DNA of 64,000 bases. It comes from Winogradskyella helgolandensis. Its GTDB lineage: Bacteria; Bacteroidota; Bacteroidia; Flavobacteriales; Flavobacteriaceae. The DNA lies in contig NZ_JABFHO010000001.1 of assembly GCF_013404085.1 (NCBI RefSeq), positions 2,491,001 to 2,555,000 on the forward strand, in the 5' to 3' direction. The position numbers and the translations under genes were made by a program. Of the stretch, positions 46,951-54,881 are shown piece by piece. Each line of letters starts with the position of its first letter. Position 1 is the stretch's first letter. A model generated the notes under the pieces. That model saw only the letters and a list, made by a program, of their open reading frames with translations, searched no databases and had not been told where the DNA came from.

Positions 46951-48282
46951 ATGGAAGACATGATTTTTTATGATAGATTGCAATTTGCATTTACTATCAC
47001 ATTTCACTACATATTTCCACAATTAACCATGGGATTATCTTTAATGATAGTCTATTTTAAGTGGAAATTCCTCAGAACTCAAATTGAAAAGTATAATAAT
47101 GCCGCAAAGTTTTTTATGAAAATCTTTGCCATTAACTTTACCATGGGAGTGGTAACAGGGATTCCAATGGAATTTCAATTTGGTACTAATTGGGCAAAGT
47201 TTTCTGAACTCACCGGCGGAATTATTGGTCAGACCTTAGCCATGGAAGGCATGTTCTCATTCTTTTTAGAATCTTCATTTTTAGCCTTATTTATATTTGG
47301 TGAAAAATTAATGGGGCAAAAGCTTCATTTTTTAACTGGTTTTCTGGTGTTTTTGGGGTCTTGGGCAAGTGGTTGGTTTATTTTAGCTACCAATGCATGG
47401 ATGCAAAATCCTGTAGGTCATGAAATTTTAGAGAACGGAAAATTTGTATTAGAAAACTTCTCGGAACTTTTCACAAATCCATGGCTATTGCCAGCCTTTT
47501 TACACAATCAAATGGCATCAGTGGTGACGTCTGCTTTTGTGGTGGCAAGTATAGGTGCGTTTTATATTTTAAGAGATAAGCATTCAGAATACGGAAGACT
47601 GTTTCTAAAAACAGGTGTGATATTCGGATTAATATCTAGTGTATTAGTCGCGTTTCCAACAGGAGATTGGAATGCTAAAAATGTCGCAAAATACCAGCCA
47701 GGAACATTTGCTGCTATGGAAGGTATATTTGAAACCGAAGATGCTGGTGCCGAAATCGTACTTATTGGTCAACCTAATATGGTGGACAAAAAACTAGATA
47801 ACAAAATTGCCGTTCCTAATATATTAAGCTTTTTAACCTACCAAGAATGGGATAAACAAATCCCTGGAATGGATCAATTTGAAGAAGATGAATTGCCAGA
47901 TAATATTCCTGCGCTTTATTATTCCTATCATATTATGGTCGGTTTAGGAACTATATTTATTGGCGTTATGGCATTAGCACTGTTCTTTTTGTGGCGAAAA
48001 AAATTATACACTATAAAACCATTACTTTGGACGATTATGTTTCTGGTTCCATTTCCATATATCGCAAATATTACGGGTTGGTACACCGCAGAATTAGGAA
48101 GACAACCCTATTTAGTTTATGGTTTATTAAGAACAAGCGATGGTATTTCACCTACGGTTTCATCGGGTAATACTTTATTTACTTTACTTGGTTTTGTTGC
48201 TTTGTACATGCTTCTAGGCTTGTTGTTTTTAGTTCTAGTTGGTAAAACTATTAACCAAGGTCCAACGCCTCAAAAACATTAA
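46951..48282 (+). CDS. cydA: Cytochrome bd ubiquinol/menaquinol oxidase subunit I
   Basis: This 443-residue inner-membrane subunit holds haems b558, b595 and d. Family features are YDRLQFAFTITFHYIFPQ (His ligand), the segment FFLESSFLALFIFGE, and GWYTAELGRQPYLVYGLLRT. It is clearly shorter than the E. coli protein (522), with the loss mainly in the quinol loop (after about residue 240), so it belongs to the short-Q-loop type. The operon continues with cydB after 2 bases. Cytochrome bd resists sulfide and reduces O2 at low concentration, which fits the sulfide-oxidation genes nearby. Confidence 0.95.
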   Translation: MEDMIFYDRLQFAFTITFHYIFPQLTMGLSLMIVYFKWKFLRTQIEKYNNAAKFFMKIFAINFTMGVVTGIPMEFQFGTNWAKFSELTGGIIGQTLAMEGMFSFFLESSFLALFIFGEKLMGQKLHFLTGFLVFLGSWASGWFILATNAWMQNPVGHEILENGKFVLENFSELFTNPWLLPAFLHNQMASVVTSAFVVASIGAFYILRDKHSEYGRLFLKTGVIFGLISSVLVAFPTGDWNAKNVAKYQPGTFAAMEGIFETEDAGAEIVLIGQPNMVDKKLDNKIAVPNILSFLTYQEWDKQIPGMDQFEEDELPDNIPALYYSYHIMVGLGTIFIGVMALALFFLWRKKLYTIKPLLWTIMFLVPFPYIANITGWYTAELGRQPYLVYGLLRTSDGISPTVSSGNTLFTLLGFVALYMLLGLLFLVLVGKTINQGPTPQKH

Positions 48283-48284
48283 TT

Positions 48285-49358
48285 ATGGAAATATTTTGGT
48301 ACATAGCAATAGGAATTGTTCTAACAGTGTTTTTTATTTTAGACGGTTACGATTTTGGAGCAGGAATCATTCATTTGTTTTTTGCGAAGGAAGAAAAGGA
48401 CAAAGAAGTCATTACTAAATCGGCAGGCTTGTTTTGGGATTCAAATGAAGTTTGGTTAGTCGCAGCAGGAGGGATGCTCTTTATGGCGTTTCCAACATTT
48501 TATGCCTCAGTTTTTAGTGGATTTTATTTACCATTAATAATTGTGTTGTGGTTAATTATTTTTAGAGCCATCGGATTAGAATTTAGAGGGCAATTCAAAT
48601 ATCAAATGTGGAAAGATATTTGGGATAAATCTTTTGGTGTTTCTAGTTTGTTGTTAGCGTTATTTTTTGGAATAGCTTTAGGTAATATTGTTAGAGGTGT
48701 AAATTTAGGAAGTGTTGAAAACGGAGTTTCTGCTCATGAAGGTCATTATTTTTTCTTACCGTTATGGGATAGTAGCTTTAGTCCATTAACAGATCATCCT
48801 GGAGTTATTGATTGGTTTACTATAATAATAGGCTTAATAGCAGTGGTTACTTTAGCAATTCATGGTGCCAATTGGATTATTTTAAAAACCAATTCAACAA
48901 TAAATAACAAGCTAAAGGGCGTTATTTTTAAATTAAATATTGCTTTGGCAATCCTTACAATTTTCTCTTTAATTGTATGGCAATACGTCAATCCAAATTC
49001 ATTAGATAATTTTATTCATAAGCCTTATTTATTGATCTTTCCTATTATTTATTTAACAGGATTAATTGGGTTGTTTTTTATTAAGAAAATCAAAAAAGAT
49101 AGTCATGCTTTTGTGTTGTCAAGCTTGCTTATTTTAGGTGGAATTACATCCTCACTAGCATCTTTATTTCCAGTAATATTACCTTCAATAAATGATAAGC
49201 ATGAGCATTTAACTATTTATAATACGTCTGCAGCAGAATATGGTTTATCTGTTGCGTTAACATGGGGAATTATTGGGTTTGCCTTAATTGTTGTTTATTT
49301 CATTATTCAAAAAAGATTGTTGAGCGGGAAAATTGATAACATGGATTATGGCCATTAG
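48285..49358 (+). CDS. cydB: Cytochrome bd oxidase subunit II
   Basis: This 357-residue protein has about eight to nine membrane helices. Characteristic stretches are FFILDGYDFGAGI at the N-terminus, FWDSNEVWLVAAGGMLFMAF and LIIFRAIGLEFRGQ. A central segment (HEGHYFFLPLWDSSFSP, at about 148) is charged and lies between helices. It starts 2 bases after cydA and is followed 15 bases later by a small membrane gene. Length and motifs are typical of the family, and I see nothing missing. Confidence 0.95.
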   Translation: MEIFWYIAIGIVLTVFFILDGYDFGAGIIHLFFAKEEKDKEVITKSAGLFWDSNEVWLVAAGGMLFMAFPTFYASVFSGFYLPLIIVLWLIIFRAIGLEFRGQFKYQMWKDIWDKSFGVSSLLLALFFGIALGNIVRGVNLGSVENGVSAHEGHYFFLPLWDSSFSPLTDHPGVIDWFTIIIGLIAVVTLAIHGANWIILKTNSTINNKLKGVIFKLNIALAILTIFSLIVWQYVNPNSLDNFIHKPYLLIFPIIYLTGLIGLFFIKKIKKDSHAFVLSSLLILGGITSSLASLFPVILPSINDKHEHLTIYNTSAAEYGLSVALTWGIIGFALIVVYFIIQKRLLSGKIDNMDYGH

Positions 49359-49373
49359 AATGTTTATACAATC

Positions 49374-49670
49374 ATGACAGGTACATTAATTTCATTAATT
49401 AGTATTGTAATTGGAATAATTTCTGCCAATCTATTTGGTAGGTTATATAAACAATACACTTTTGGTTTTAAAGGGAATACTTTGATTGGTGTTTTTGGAA
49501 GTATCTTATTAATTAAGACTTTTGGTCGACTAGGCTTTGACCCTTGGTCTATTATGAATGACGGTGATTTTTATGGATTTCGTTTAATAATTAATCTATT
49601 CGTGTCTGCTTTAGGTGGAGTTTTTGGACTCGTATTAGCTAAAATAATTCAAAAGAAACTAAACAGATAG
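49374..49670 (+). CDS. Small membrane protein at the end of the cyd operon
   Basis: This 98-residue protein has three hydrophobic segments (about 3-22, 34-52 and 68-92) and a short charged end. The glycine-rich first and last helices resemble the transglycosylase-associated (GlsB/YeaQ/YmgE) family, but the match is weak. Its position, 15 bases after cydB and before the terminator, suggests a role with the oxidase. It is longer than CydX (about 37 residues) and shows no CydX motif, so it is not that subunit. Function unknown. Confidence 0.6.
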   Translation: MTGTLISLISIVIGIISANLFGRLYKQYTFGFKGNTLIGVFGSILLIKTFGRLGFDPWSIMNDGDFYGFRLIINLFVSALGGVFGLVLAKIIQKKLNR

Positions 49671-49672
49671 TT

Positions 49673-49710
49673 AAAAAATAATCAAACAGTATTGTGTTTG
49701 ATTATTTTTT
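49673..49710 (+). terminator. Terminator of the cyd operon
   Basis: A perfect 16-bp stem (49673-49688 and 49695-49710, loop GTATTG) with AATCAAACA in its left arm ends in a T run. It lies 3 bases after the small membrane gene. Confidence 0.92.
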
Positions 49711-49711
49711 G

Positions 49712-49735
49712 TAAATTTGTTAACCAGTTGGTTAA
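49712..49735. promoter_or_regulatory. Promoter and TetR-type operator of the efflux operon
   Basis: A -7 box TAAATTTG (49712-49719), 17 bases after a TTG inside the preceding terminator, runs directly into a perfect inverted repeat TTAACC-AGTT-GGTTAA (49720-49735). The repeat covers the expected transcription start, so the TetR protein encoded 15 bases downstream probably represses its own operon here. Confidence 0.75.
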
Positions 49736-49750
49736 ACTATACGGTTAAAA

Positions 49751-50365
49751 ATGGTAAAAAAGAAAGACGAAAACACAGAAGAACAAATATTAGATGCAGC
49801 TAAAAATGTATTTCAATCTAAAGGGATGGATGGTGCAAGAATGCAAGAAATCGCAGATAAAGCAGGTATAAATAAAGCGATGCTTCATTATTACTACAGA
49901 AGCAAACAGCTATTGTTTGAAGCCGTTTTTAAAAACGCATTTTCATTATTAGCACCTCAGTTAAATGCGGTTTTAAATGATAATTCATCCATTGAAGAGA
50001 AAGTGAAAAATTTCACCTTCAACTATATCTCTTTCATTGTTAAGCATCCGTATTTACCAAATTTTATCATTCAAGAACTCAATAGAAATCCAGAGTTTAT
50101 TCTAAAAATGAAAAGTAATCCAGGTTTTCCTAATCTTGAAAAATTTAGTAAACAAGTAAACGATGAAGTTGAAAATGGAACAATAAAACCGATTAGTGCA
50201 GAGCAATTATTCATGAATATTATGGCTTTAAATATTTTTCCATTTGTAGCAAAACCATTAATCATGGCATTTACAAATACAGATGATAAAGCGTACAAAC
50301 AATTAATTGAAGACCGTAAAACTGAAGTTTCCGATTTTATAATTAATTCGATAAAAAACACATAA
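49751..50365 (+). CDS. TetR/AcrR-family repressor of the efflux operon
   Basis: This 204-residue regulator has its N-terminal helix-turn-helix at about 13-57 (ILDAAKNVFQSKGMDGARMQ and GINKAMLHYYYRSK). The C-terminal two-thirds is a helical ligand-binding domain with pattern NFIIQELNRNPEFILKM. It is the first gene of the operon it should control, and a perfect palindrome lies over its promoter. It ends 1 base before the TolC-family gene. The inducer is unknown, presumably a toxic compound exported by the pump. Confidence 0.93.
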   Translation: MVKKKDENTEEQILDAAKNVFQSKGMDGARMQEIADKAGINKAMLHYYYRSKQLLFEAVFKNAFSLLAPQLNAVLNDNSSIEEKVKNFTFNYISFIVKHPYLPNFIIQELNRNPEFILKMKSNPGFPNLEKFSKQVNDEVENGTIKPISAEQLFMNIMALNIFPFVAKPLIMAFTNTDDKAYKQLIEDRKTEVSDFIINSIKNT

Positions 50366-50366
50366 A

Positions 50367-51617
50367 ATGAAACAATTAATGCTCATTTTAATTTTTCTAA
50401 TAACATTACCAATTGTAGCGCAACAAAGTATCACTTTAGAAAAATGTTACCAGTTGGTAACAGAAAATTATCCTTTGGCAAAGCAGTCACAACTTTTTGA
50501 AGCACAGAATAAATTGGATGCAGAAGTGCTCTTAACTTCCAAATTGCCACAATTAAATTTTGATGCTCAAGCAACCTATCAATCCGATGTCATTGAATTT
50601 CCGCTTGCCCTGTCTGGTATTGAACCCTTAAACAAAGACCAATATCGTGCGATACTTTCAGTAAATCAACTAATTTATAATGGAGGGCTAACAGATGCTT
50701 CACTAAACTTGAAATCTGCACAGCTAAAAACAAAACAGAAACAAGTTGAAGTCAATTTATACCAATTAAAACAGCGTACTAATCAATTGTACTTTTCGGT
50801 TTTATTAGCTCAAGAATCTGAGTTGTTATTAACAGCAAAAAAAGAGCAGCTAGAAGCCAAGTTAAAGGAAGTGCAATCAGGAATTAAATATGGAGTCGTT
50901 TTACCGTCTTCAGATAAAGTCTTGGAAGCCGAATTATTGAAAATAAGTCAACAATCACAAGAATTAGAAAGCAATAAAATAGCTTTAATTGAAACGCTTT
51001 CAAGTCTAATTAGTCTACCCATAACTATTGAGACAAAATTTGAAAACCCACTTGTAGAAACACAATTAAAATCAGAATTAAAAAGACCAGAATTAGAGTT
51101 GTTCCAATTCAAAAAAGATGAAATAGAAAGTTCAGAGAGCTTAATAGCTAAACAAAATTCACCTAAACTACTTGGTTTTGCAACTGGTGGTTATGGAAAT
51201 CCTGGATTGAATATGTTAGACAATTCGTTTCAAACATTTTATACCGTTGGGATTAAATTGAATTGGAATGTATTCGACTGGAATTCTAACAAAAAGAAAC
51301 GACAATCATTAGCTATCAATAAAGATATTGTAGATAATGAAACCGAAATTTTTGAGCTAAATACTAATATTGAATTGAACCAACAACAAAAGGAAATCAG
51401 TAAAATTGAAAGTTATATTAATTCAGACTTAGAAATTATCAGCCTTAGAAAAGAGGTGCTTAAATCTGCAGATTCACAACTTAAAAATGGTGTAATAACA
51501 TCATCAGCATATATTACAGAACTCACTAATTTGTACGAAGACGAAAATACATTAGTAAAACATAAAATTCAGTTACAACTCGCAAAAGCGAATTACAACA
51601 TCATAAAAGGACAATAA
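50367..51617 (+). CDS. TolC-family outer-membrane efflux protein
   Basis: This 416-residue protein has a signal peptide (1-18, ending VAQQ). Two long heptad-rich helical repeats (about 60-210 and 245-410) are those that form the periplasmic tunnel, and the LEKCYQLVTENYPLAKQS start is typical of this family. The INWNVFDWNSNKKKR-like segment (KLNWNVFDWN) marks the second repeat. It follows TetR by one base and precedes the HlyD adaptor. It should give the ABC pump its outer-membrane exit. Confidence 0.92.
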   Translation: MKQLMLILIFLITLPIVAQQSITLEKCYQLVTENYPLAKQSQLFEAQNKLDAEVLLTSKLPQLNFDAQATYQSDVIEFPLALSGIEPLNKDQYRAILSVNQLIYNGGLTDASLNLKSAQLKTKQKQVEVNLYQLKQRTNQLYFSVLLAQESELLLTAKKEQLEAKLKEVQSGIKYGVVLPSSDKVLEAELLKISQQSQELESNKIALIETLSSLISLPITIETKFENPLVETQLKSELKRPELELFQFKKDEIESSESLIAKQNSPKLLGFATGGYGNPGLNMLDNSFQTFYTVGIKLNWNVFDWNSNKKKRQSLAINKDIVDNETEIFELNTNIELNQQQKEISKIESYINSDLEIISLRKEVLKSADSQLKNGVITSSAYITELTNLYEDENTLVKHKIQLQLAKANYNIIKGQ

Positions 51618-51618
51618 A

Positions 51619-51655
51619 ATCTGCGAACATTTGTGGAATTTGCGGGAGAAAATAA
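51619..51655. repeat. CTGCG-type intergenic repeat, copy 1
   Basis: The sequence between TolC and HlyD genes reads CTGCGAACATTTGTGGAAT then TTGCGGGAGAAAATAA. A similar stretch occurs at 54780-54817 in the same operon (CTGCGAGTATCTGCGTAAT then ATGCGGGAAACAAATAA). A GTG at 51633 inside it opens the ORF, but the adaptor's lipoprotein signal begins later, so the repeat is probably noncoding. Confidence 0.55.
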
Positions 51656-51662
51656 GAGAGAA

Positions 51663-52568
51663 ATGAAATACTTTAAACACATATTAGCAACAACAATTAT
51701 TGTAACAAGTCTATTTTCTTGTGGAAATGATAACGGAAAAGCAAATGGCTACGGAAACTTCGAAGCCACCGAAATTACCATTTCAGCAGAAAACAATGGA
51801 AAACTAATGCAGTTTAATCTTGAGGAAGGAGATGTGCTAAAGGAAAATCAATTTATTGGTTATATAGACACAATTCCTTTGTCATTAAAACGCGAACAAT
51901 TAGAAGTGACTAAAGCTGTAATTGGTTCAAAATCAAAAGGAGTTCTCTCTCAAATTAGTGTACTGAATTCCAGATTAAAAACAGCAAACACCAATAAATC
52001 TCGAGTTGAAAACCTGATAAAAGATAATGCAGGAACACAAAAACAGTTAGATGATGTTTCTGGCGAAATAGATGTGATTAGAAATCAAATTAGAAGTGTT
52101 GAAATTCAAAATGCACCAGTCGTAAATGAATTAAAATCAATAGATGTGCAGCTTAAACAAATTGATGATCAAATTGAAAAAAGTAAAATTATAAATCCAT
52201 CAAACGGAACCGTTTTAACCAAATACGCAGAACCTAACGAAATAACAGCTTTTGGAAAACCACTTTATAAAATTGCCGATTTACATACTATGCAATTGCG
52301 AGTATACATCAGCGAAACACAGTTAGCAACTATTAAAATTGGACAAGAAGTAACCGTTAAAATAGATAATGTAGACGCTATGAAATCTTATAAAGGTAAG
52401 GTCAGTTGGATTTCTTCTGAAGCAGAATTTACACCAAAAATAATTCAAACAAAAGATGAACGAGTAGCATTAGTTTATGCGGTAAAAATAAATGTTTCTA
52501 ATGATGGAAGTCTAAAAATAGGCATGCCAGCAGAACTCTGGTTAAATCATTCAGAAGTAAATAACTAA
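51663..52568 (+). CDS. HlyD/RND-type periplasmic adaptor lipoprotein
   Basis: This 301-residue membrane-fusion protein has its ATG at 51663, which starts a lipoprotein signal (MKYFKHILATTIIVTSLFSC, Cys20). A biotinyl-lipoyl half-motif (about 30-65), a long coiled coil (about 75-170, with QVSVLNSRLKTANTNKSRVE-like heptads) and a second lipoyl half with PSNGTVLTKYAEPNEI follow. A beta-barrel domain ends it. It joins the ABC-2 permeases to the TolC-family channel. Length is usual for adaptors of YbhGFSR-type pumps. Confidence 0.9.
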   Translation: MKYFKHILATTIIVTSLFSCGNDNGKANGYGNFEATEITISAENNGKLMQFNLEEGDVLKENQFIGYIDTIPLSLKREQLEVTKAVIGSKSKGVLSQISVLNSRLKTANTNKSRVENLIKDNAGTQKQLDDVSGEIDVIRNQIRSVEIQNAPVVNELKSIDVQLKQIDDQIEKSKIINPSNGTVLTKYAEPNEITAFGKPLYKIADLHTMQLRVYISETQLATIKIGQEVTVKIDNVDAMKSYKGKVSWISSEAEFTPKIIQTKDERVALVYAVKINVSNDGSLKIGMPAELWLNHSEVNN

Positions 52569-52580
52569 AAACAAAATATT

Positions 52581-53039
52581 ATGGATAAGCATAATTACAA
52601 CGTAGATATTAATTGGACACAAGATAGAAAAGGAACCATGTGTTCACCAGAATTGAAAAATAATGAAACGCAAGAATCAAATTGTGTAGAAGTGGCAACA
52701 CCACCAGAATTTCTAGGTGGAATGCCAAATATTTGGACACCAGAACATTTATTTACAGCAGCTGTAAGTAGTTGCTTAATGACAACATTTTTAGCGATTG
52801 CTGAATATTCAAAATTAGAATTCGTAAGTTTTAAATGTGGTTCTAAGGGCATACTAGAAAAAGTAGATGGGAAGTTCGTAATGAGTGAAGTGTTGTTGTT
52901 TCCTGAAGTTGTAATTACAGATGAATCCAAAAGAGAACGTACAGAACGGATTATTGAAAAGGCAGAAAAAGCCTGTTTAATTTCAAATTCCATTACGTCA
53001 AAAATAACAATGGAAACTAAAATCGTAGTTGAAAACTAA
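52581..53039 (+). CDS. OsmC/Ohr-family protein within the efflux operon
   Basis: This 152-residue cytoplasmic protein carries the OsmC-family peroxidatic pattern, with Cys in AVSSCLMTTFLAIAEYS (about 70) and a second Cys in KAEKACLISNSI (about 130). Such proteins reduce organic hydroperoxides by a thiol mechanism. It is 12 bases after the adaptor and 6 before the first ATPase. A detoxification enzyme inside a pump operon suggests the substrate is an electrophile or an oxidised compound. The enzymatic activity is inferred from the family. Confidence 0.87.
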   Translation: MDKHNYNVDINWTQDRKGTMCSPELKNNETQESNCVEVATPPEFLGGMPNIWTPEHLFTAAVSSCLMTTFLAIAEYSKLEFVSFKCGSKGILEKVDGKFVMSEVLLFPEVVITDESKRERTERIIEKAEKACLISNSITSKITMETKIVVEN

Positions 53040-53045
53040 AGTGTA

Positions 53046-53948
53046 ATGAGTATTTCCGTTAGCCACGTTAGTAAATCTTACAGAAAAGTAAAAGCCTTAC
53101 AAGACATTTCTTTTGACGTAAAATCGAATGAGCTTTTTGGACTTATTGGACCTGACGGTGCAGGTAAAACAACCTTGTTTCGAGTATTAACAACTTTATT
53201 GTTTCCAGATGAAGGAACTGCTACGGTTACTGGATTTGATGTCGTTAGTGATTATAAAAAGATTAGAGATAGTGTGGGTTATATGCCTGGGAAATTTTCA
53301 CTCTACCAAGATTTAACTGTTGAAGAAAATCTAGACTTTTTTGCCACCATATTCGGAACGACTATTGAAGAAAACTACGATTTAATAAAAGATATTTATG
53401 TTCAAATAGAACCTTTTAAAGATAGAAGAGCAGGAAAATTATCTGGTGGAATGAAGCAAAAACTCGCTTTGTGTTGCGCCTTAATCCACAAACCTAAAGT
53501 CTTGTTTTTAGATGAGCCAACTACAGGAGTTGACCCAGTATCACGAAAAGAATTCTGGGAAATGCTTAAACGCTTACAACAAAAAAACATTACTATTTTG
53601 GTGTCAACCCCTTATATGGACGAAGCTGCTTTGTGTGATAGAATTGCATTAATTCAAGATGGTAAAATCCTAGAAATTGATACACCAGAAGCGATTGTAA
53701 AACATTACCCAAAACAGATTTATAATGTCAGAGCGCATAATATGTATCAACTCATTAACGCTTTAAATGCCTATGAATATAACCATAGTGTTTATCCTTT
53801 TGGAGAGTCTGTACATTACACAGATAGTAGACCAGATTTTAATCCCGAAGATTTAAAAGTGTATTTAGAAGTTAAAAATTTATCAAACATTCATATTGAT
53901 AAAACAGTAGCAACCATTGAAGATACGTTTATGGAATTAGCGAAGTAA
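53046..53948 (+). CDS. ABC transporter ATPase (first nucleotide-binding domain, YbhF N-half type)
   Basis: This 300-residue cytoplasmic ATPase has Walker A GPDGAGKT (about 36-43), signature LSGGMKQKLAL (about 131) and Walker B VLFLDEPTTGVDP (about 155). The C-terminal 80 residues are an extra domain (YNVRAHNMYQLINALNAYEY), typical of ABC-2 export ATPases. In E. coli YbhF this domain and the next are one protein; here they are two genes. It starts 6 bases after OsmC. Confidence 0.92.
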   Translation: MSISVSHVSKSYRKVKALQDISFDVKSNELFGLIGPDGAGKTTLFRVLTTLLFPDEGTATVTGFDVVSDYKKIRDSVGYMPGKFSLYQDLTVEENLDFFATIFGTTIEENYDLIKDIYVQIEPFKDRRAGKLSGGMKQKLALCCALIHKPKVLFLDEPTTGVDPVSRKEFWEMLKRLQQKNITILVSTPYMDEAALCDRIALIQDGKILEIDTPEAIVKHYPKQIYNVRAHNMYQLINALNAYEYNHSVYPFGESVHYTDSRPDFNPEDLKVYLEVKNLSNIHIDKTVATIEDTFMELAK

Positions 53949-53982
53949 AAGTCAAAACCTTATAAGTATAAAAACAAAAAGA

Positions 53983-54000
53983 TTCCCACTTTTTTGGGAA
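53983..54000 (+). repeat. Small hairpin just before an ABC ATPase start
   Basis: The 6-bp stem TTCCCA/TGGGAA with a CTTTTT loop sits 6 bases before the ATG at 54007. It belongs with the similar hairpins at 54857 and 56075: a short stem with a small loop, placed immediately before a start codon. Confidence 0.5.
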
Positions 54001-54006
54001 CTAAAA

Positions 54007-54735
54007 ATGGAAAACAACAACGTCATACAAGTAGATCAATTAACCAAAATGTTCGGAGATTTTGCAGCTGTAAATGCGATTACATTTCACGTTGAAAAAG
54101 GCGAAATTTTTGGATTCTTAGGTGCTAATGGAGCAGGGAAAACCACAGCGATGAAGATGCTCATTGGTATTTCTAATCCAACTTCAGGAAAAGCAAATGT
54201 TGCCGGTTTTGATGTTTTTACTCATGCAGAAGACATTAAAAAAAACATTGGTTATATGAGTCAGAAATTTGCGCTGTATGACGATTTAACCGTTAAAGAA
54301 AATATTACATTTTTTGGTGGTATTTATGGGTTGTCTAGAATACGAATCAAAGAAAAATCTACAGTTTTAATAGAAGAATTAGGCTTAGAGGAAGTTGCAA
54401 ACAAGTTAGTGGGAGCATTGCCATTAGGTTGGAAACAAAAGTTATCCTTTTCAGTTGCTTTGCTTCACGACCCAAAAATTGTGTTTTTAGATGAGCCAAC
54501 AGGAGGCGTAGATCCCATAACCAGACGTCAGTTTTGGGAAATGATTTATAAAGCTTCACATAATGGAACAACGGTATTTGTAACTACACATTATATGGAT
54601 GAAGCCGAATATTGCGATAGGGTTTCCATCATGGTCAACGGAAAAATTGAAGCTTTAGACACACCAAAGAAACTGAAAGAACAGTTTAAAGTCGATAATA
54701 TGAATGATGTATTTTTAAAATTGGCTAGAGGATGA
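54007..54735 (+). CDS. ABC transporter ATPase (second nucleotide-binding domain, degenerate signature)
   Basis: This 242-residue ATPase has Walker A GANGAGKT (about 35-42) and Walker B IVFLDEPTGGVDP (about 158). The signature motif is changed from LSGGQ to LPLGWKQKLSF, as in the C-half of YbhF. This suggests one asymmetric pair of ATP sites with the preceding ATPase. A conserved His follows Walker B (FVTTHYMDEAEYCDR). It is 58 bases from the first ATPase gene, and 146 bases of repeats separate it from the permease. Confidence 0.92.
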   Translation: MENNNVIQVDQLTKMFGDFAAVNAITFHVEKGEIFGFLGANGAGKTTAMKMLIGISNPTSGKANVAGFDVFTHAEDIKKNIGYMSQKFALYDDLTVKENITFFGGIYGLSRIRIKEKSTVLIEELGLEEVANKLVGALPLGWKQKLSFSVALLHDPKIVFLDEPTGGVDPITRRQFWEMIYKASHNGTTVFVTTHYMDEAEYCDRVSIMVNGKIEALDTPKKLKEQFKVDNMNDVFLKLARG

Positions 54736-54779
54736 AAAAGAGTTTTCAGTCGCAGCCTCATTTTAAAGAATTTAAAGAA

Positions 54780-54817
54780 TCTGCGAGTATCTGCGTAATA
54801 TGCGGGAAACAAATAAC
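54780..54817. repeat. CTGCG-type intergenic repeat, copy 2
   Basis: CTGCGAGTATCTGCGTAAT followed by ATGCGGGAAACAAATAA resembles copy 1 at 51619-51655. It lies in the 146-bp gap between the second ATPase and the first permease. Confidence 0.55.
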
Positions 54818-54856
54818 GATAATCTACCAGAGATAACAAGTATTAACAATTAAAAG

Positions 54857-54876
54857 ATTCCTGCTTTCGCAGGAAT
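54857..54876 (+). repeat. ATTCCTGC/GCAGGAAT hairpin before the first permease
   Basis: A perfect 8-bp stem with a TTTC loop ends 5 bases before the ATG at 54882. The right arm contains AGGAA, a purine-rich sequence close to where a ribosome-binding site would be. It has the same core as the hairpin at 56075. Confidence 0.65.
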
Positions 54877-54881
54877 ATAGG

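Noticed and set aside
49374..49670. CydX-type small subunit
   Set aside because: The protein has three membrane segments and 98 residues, while CydX has one segment and about 37 residues; only the position is similar.
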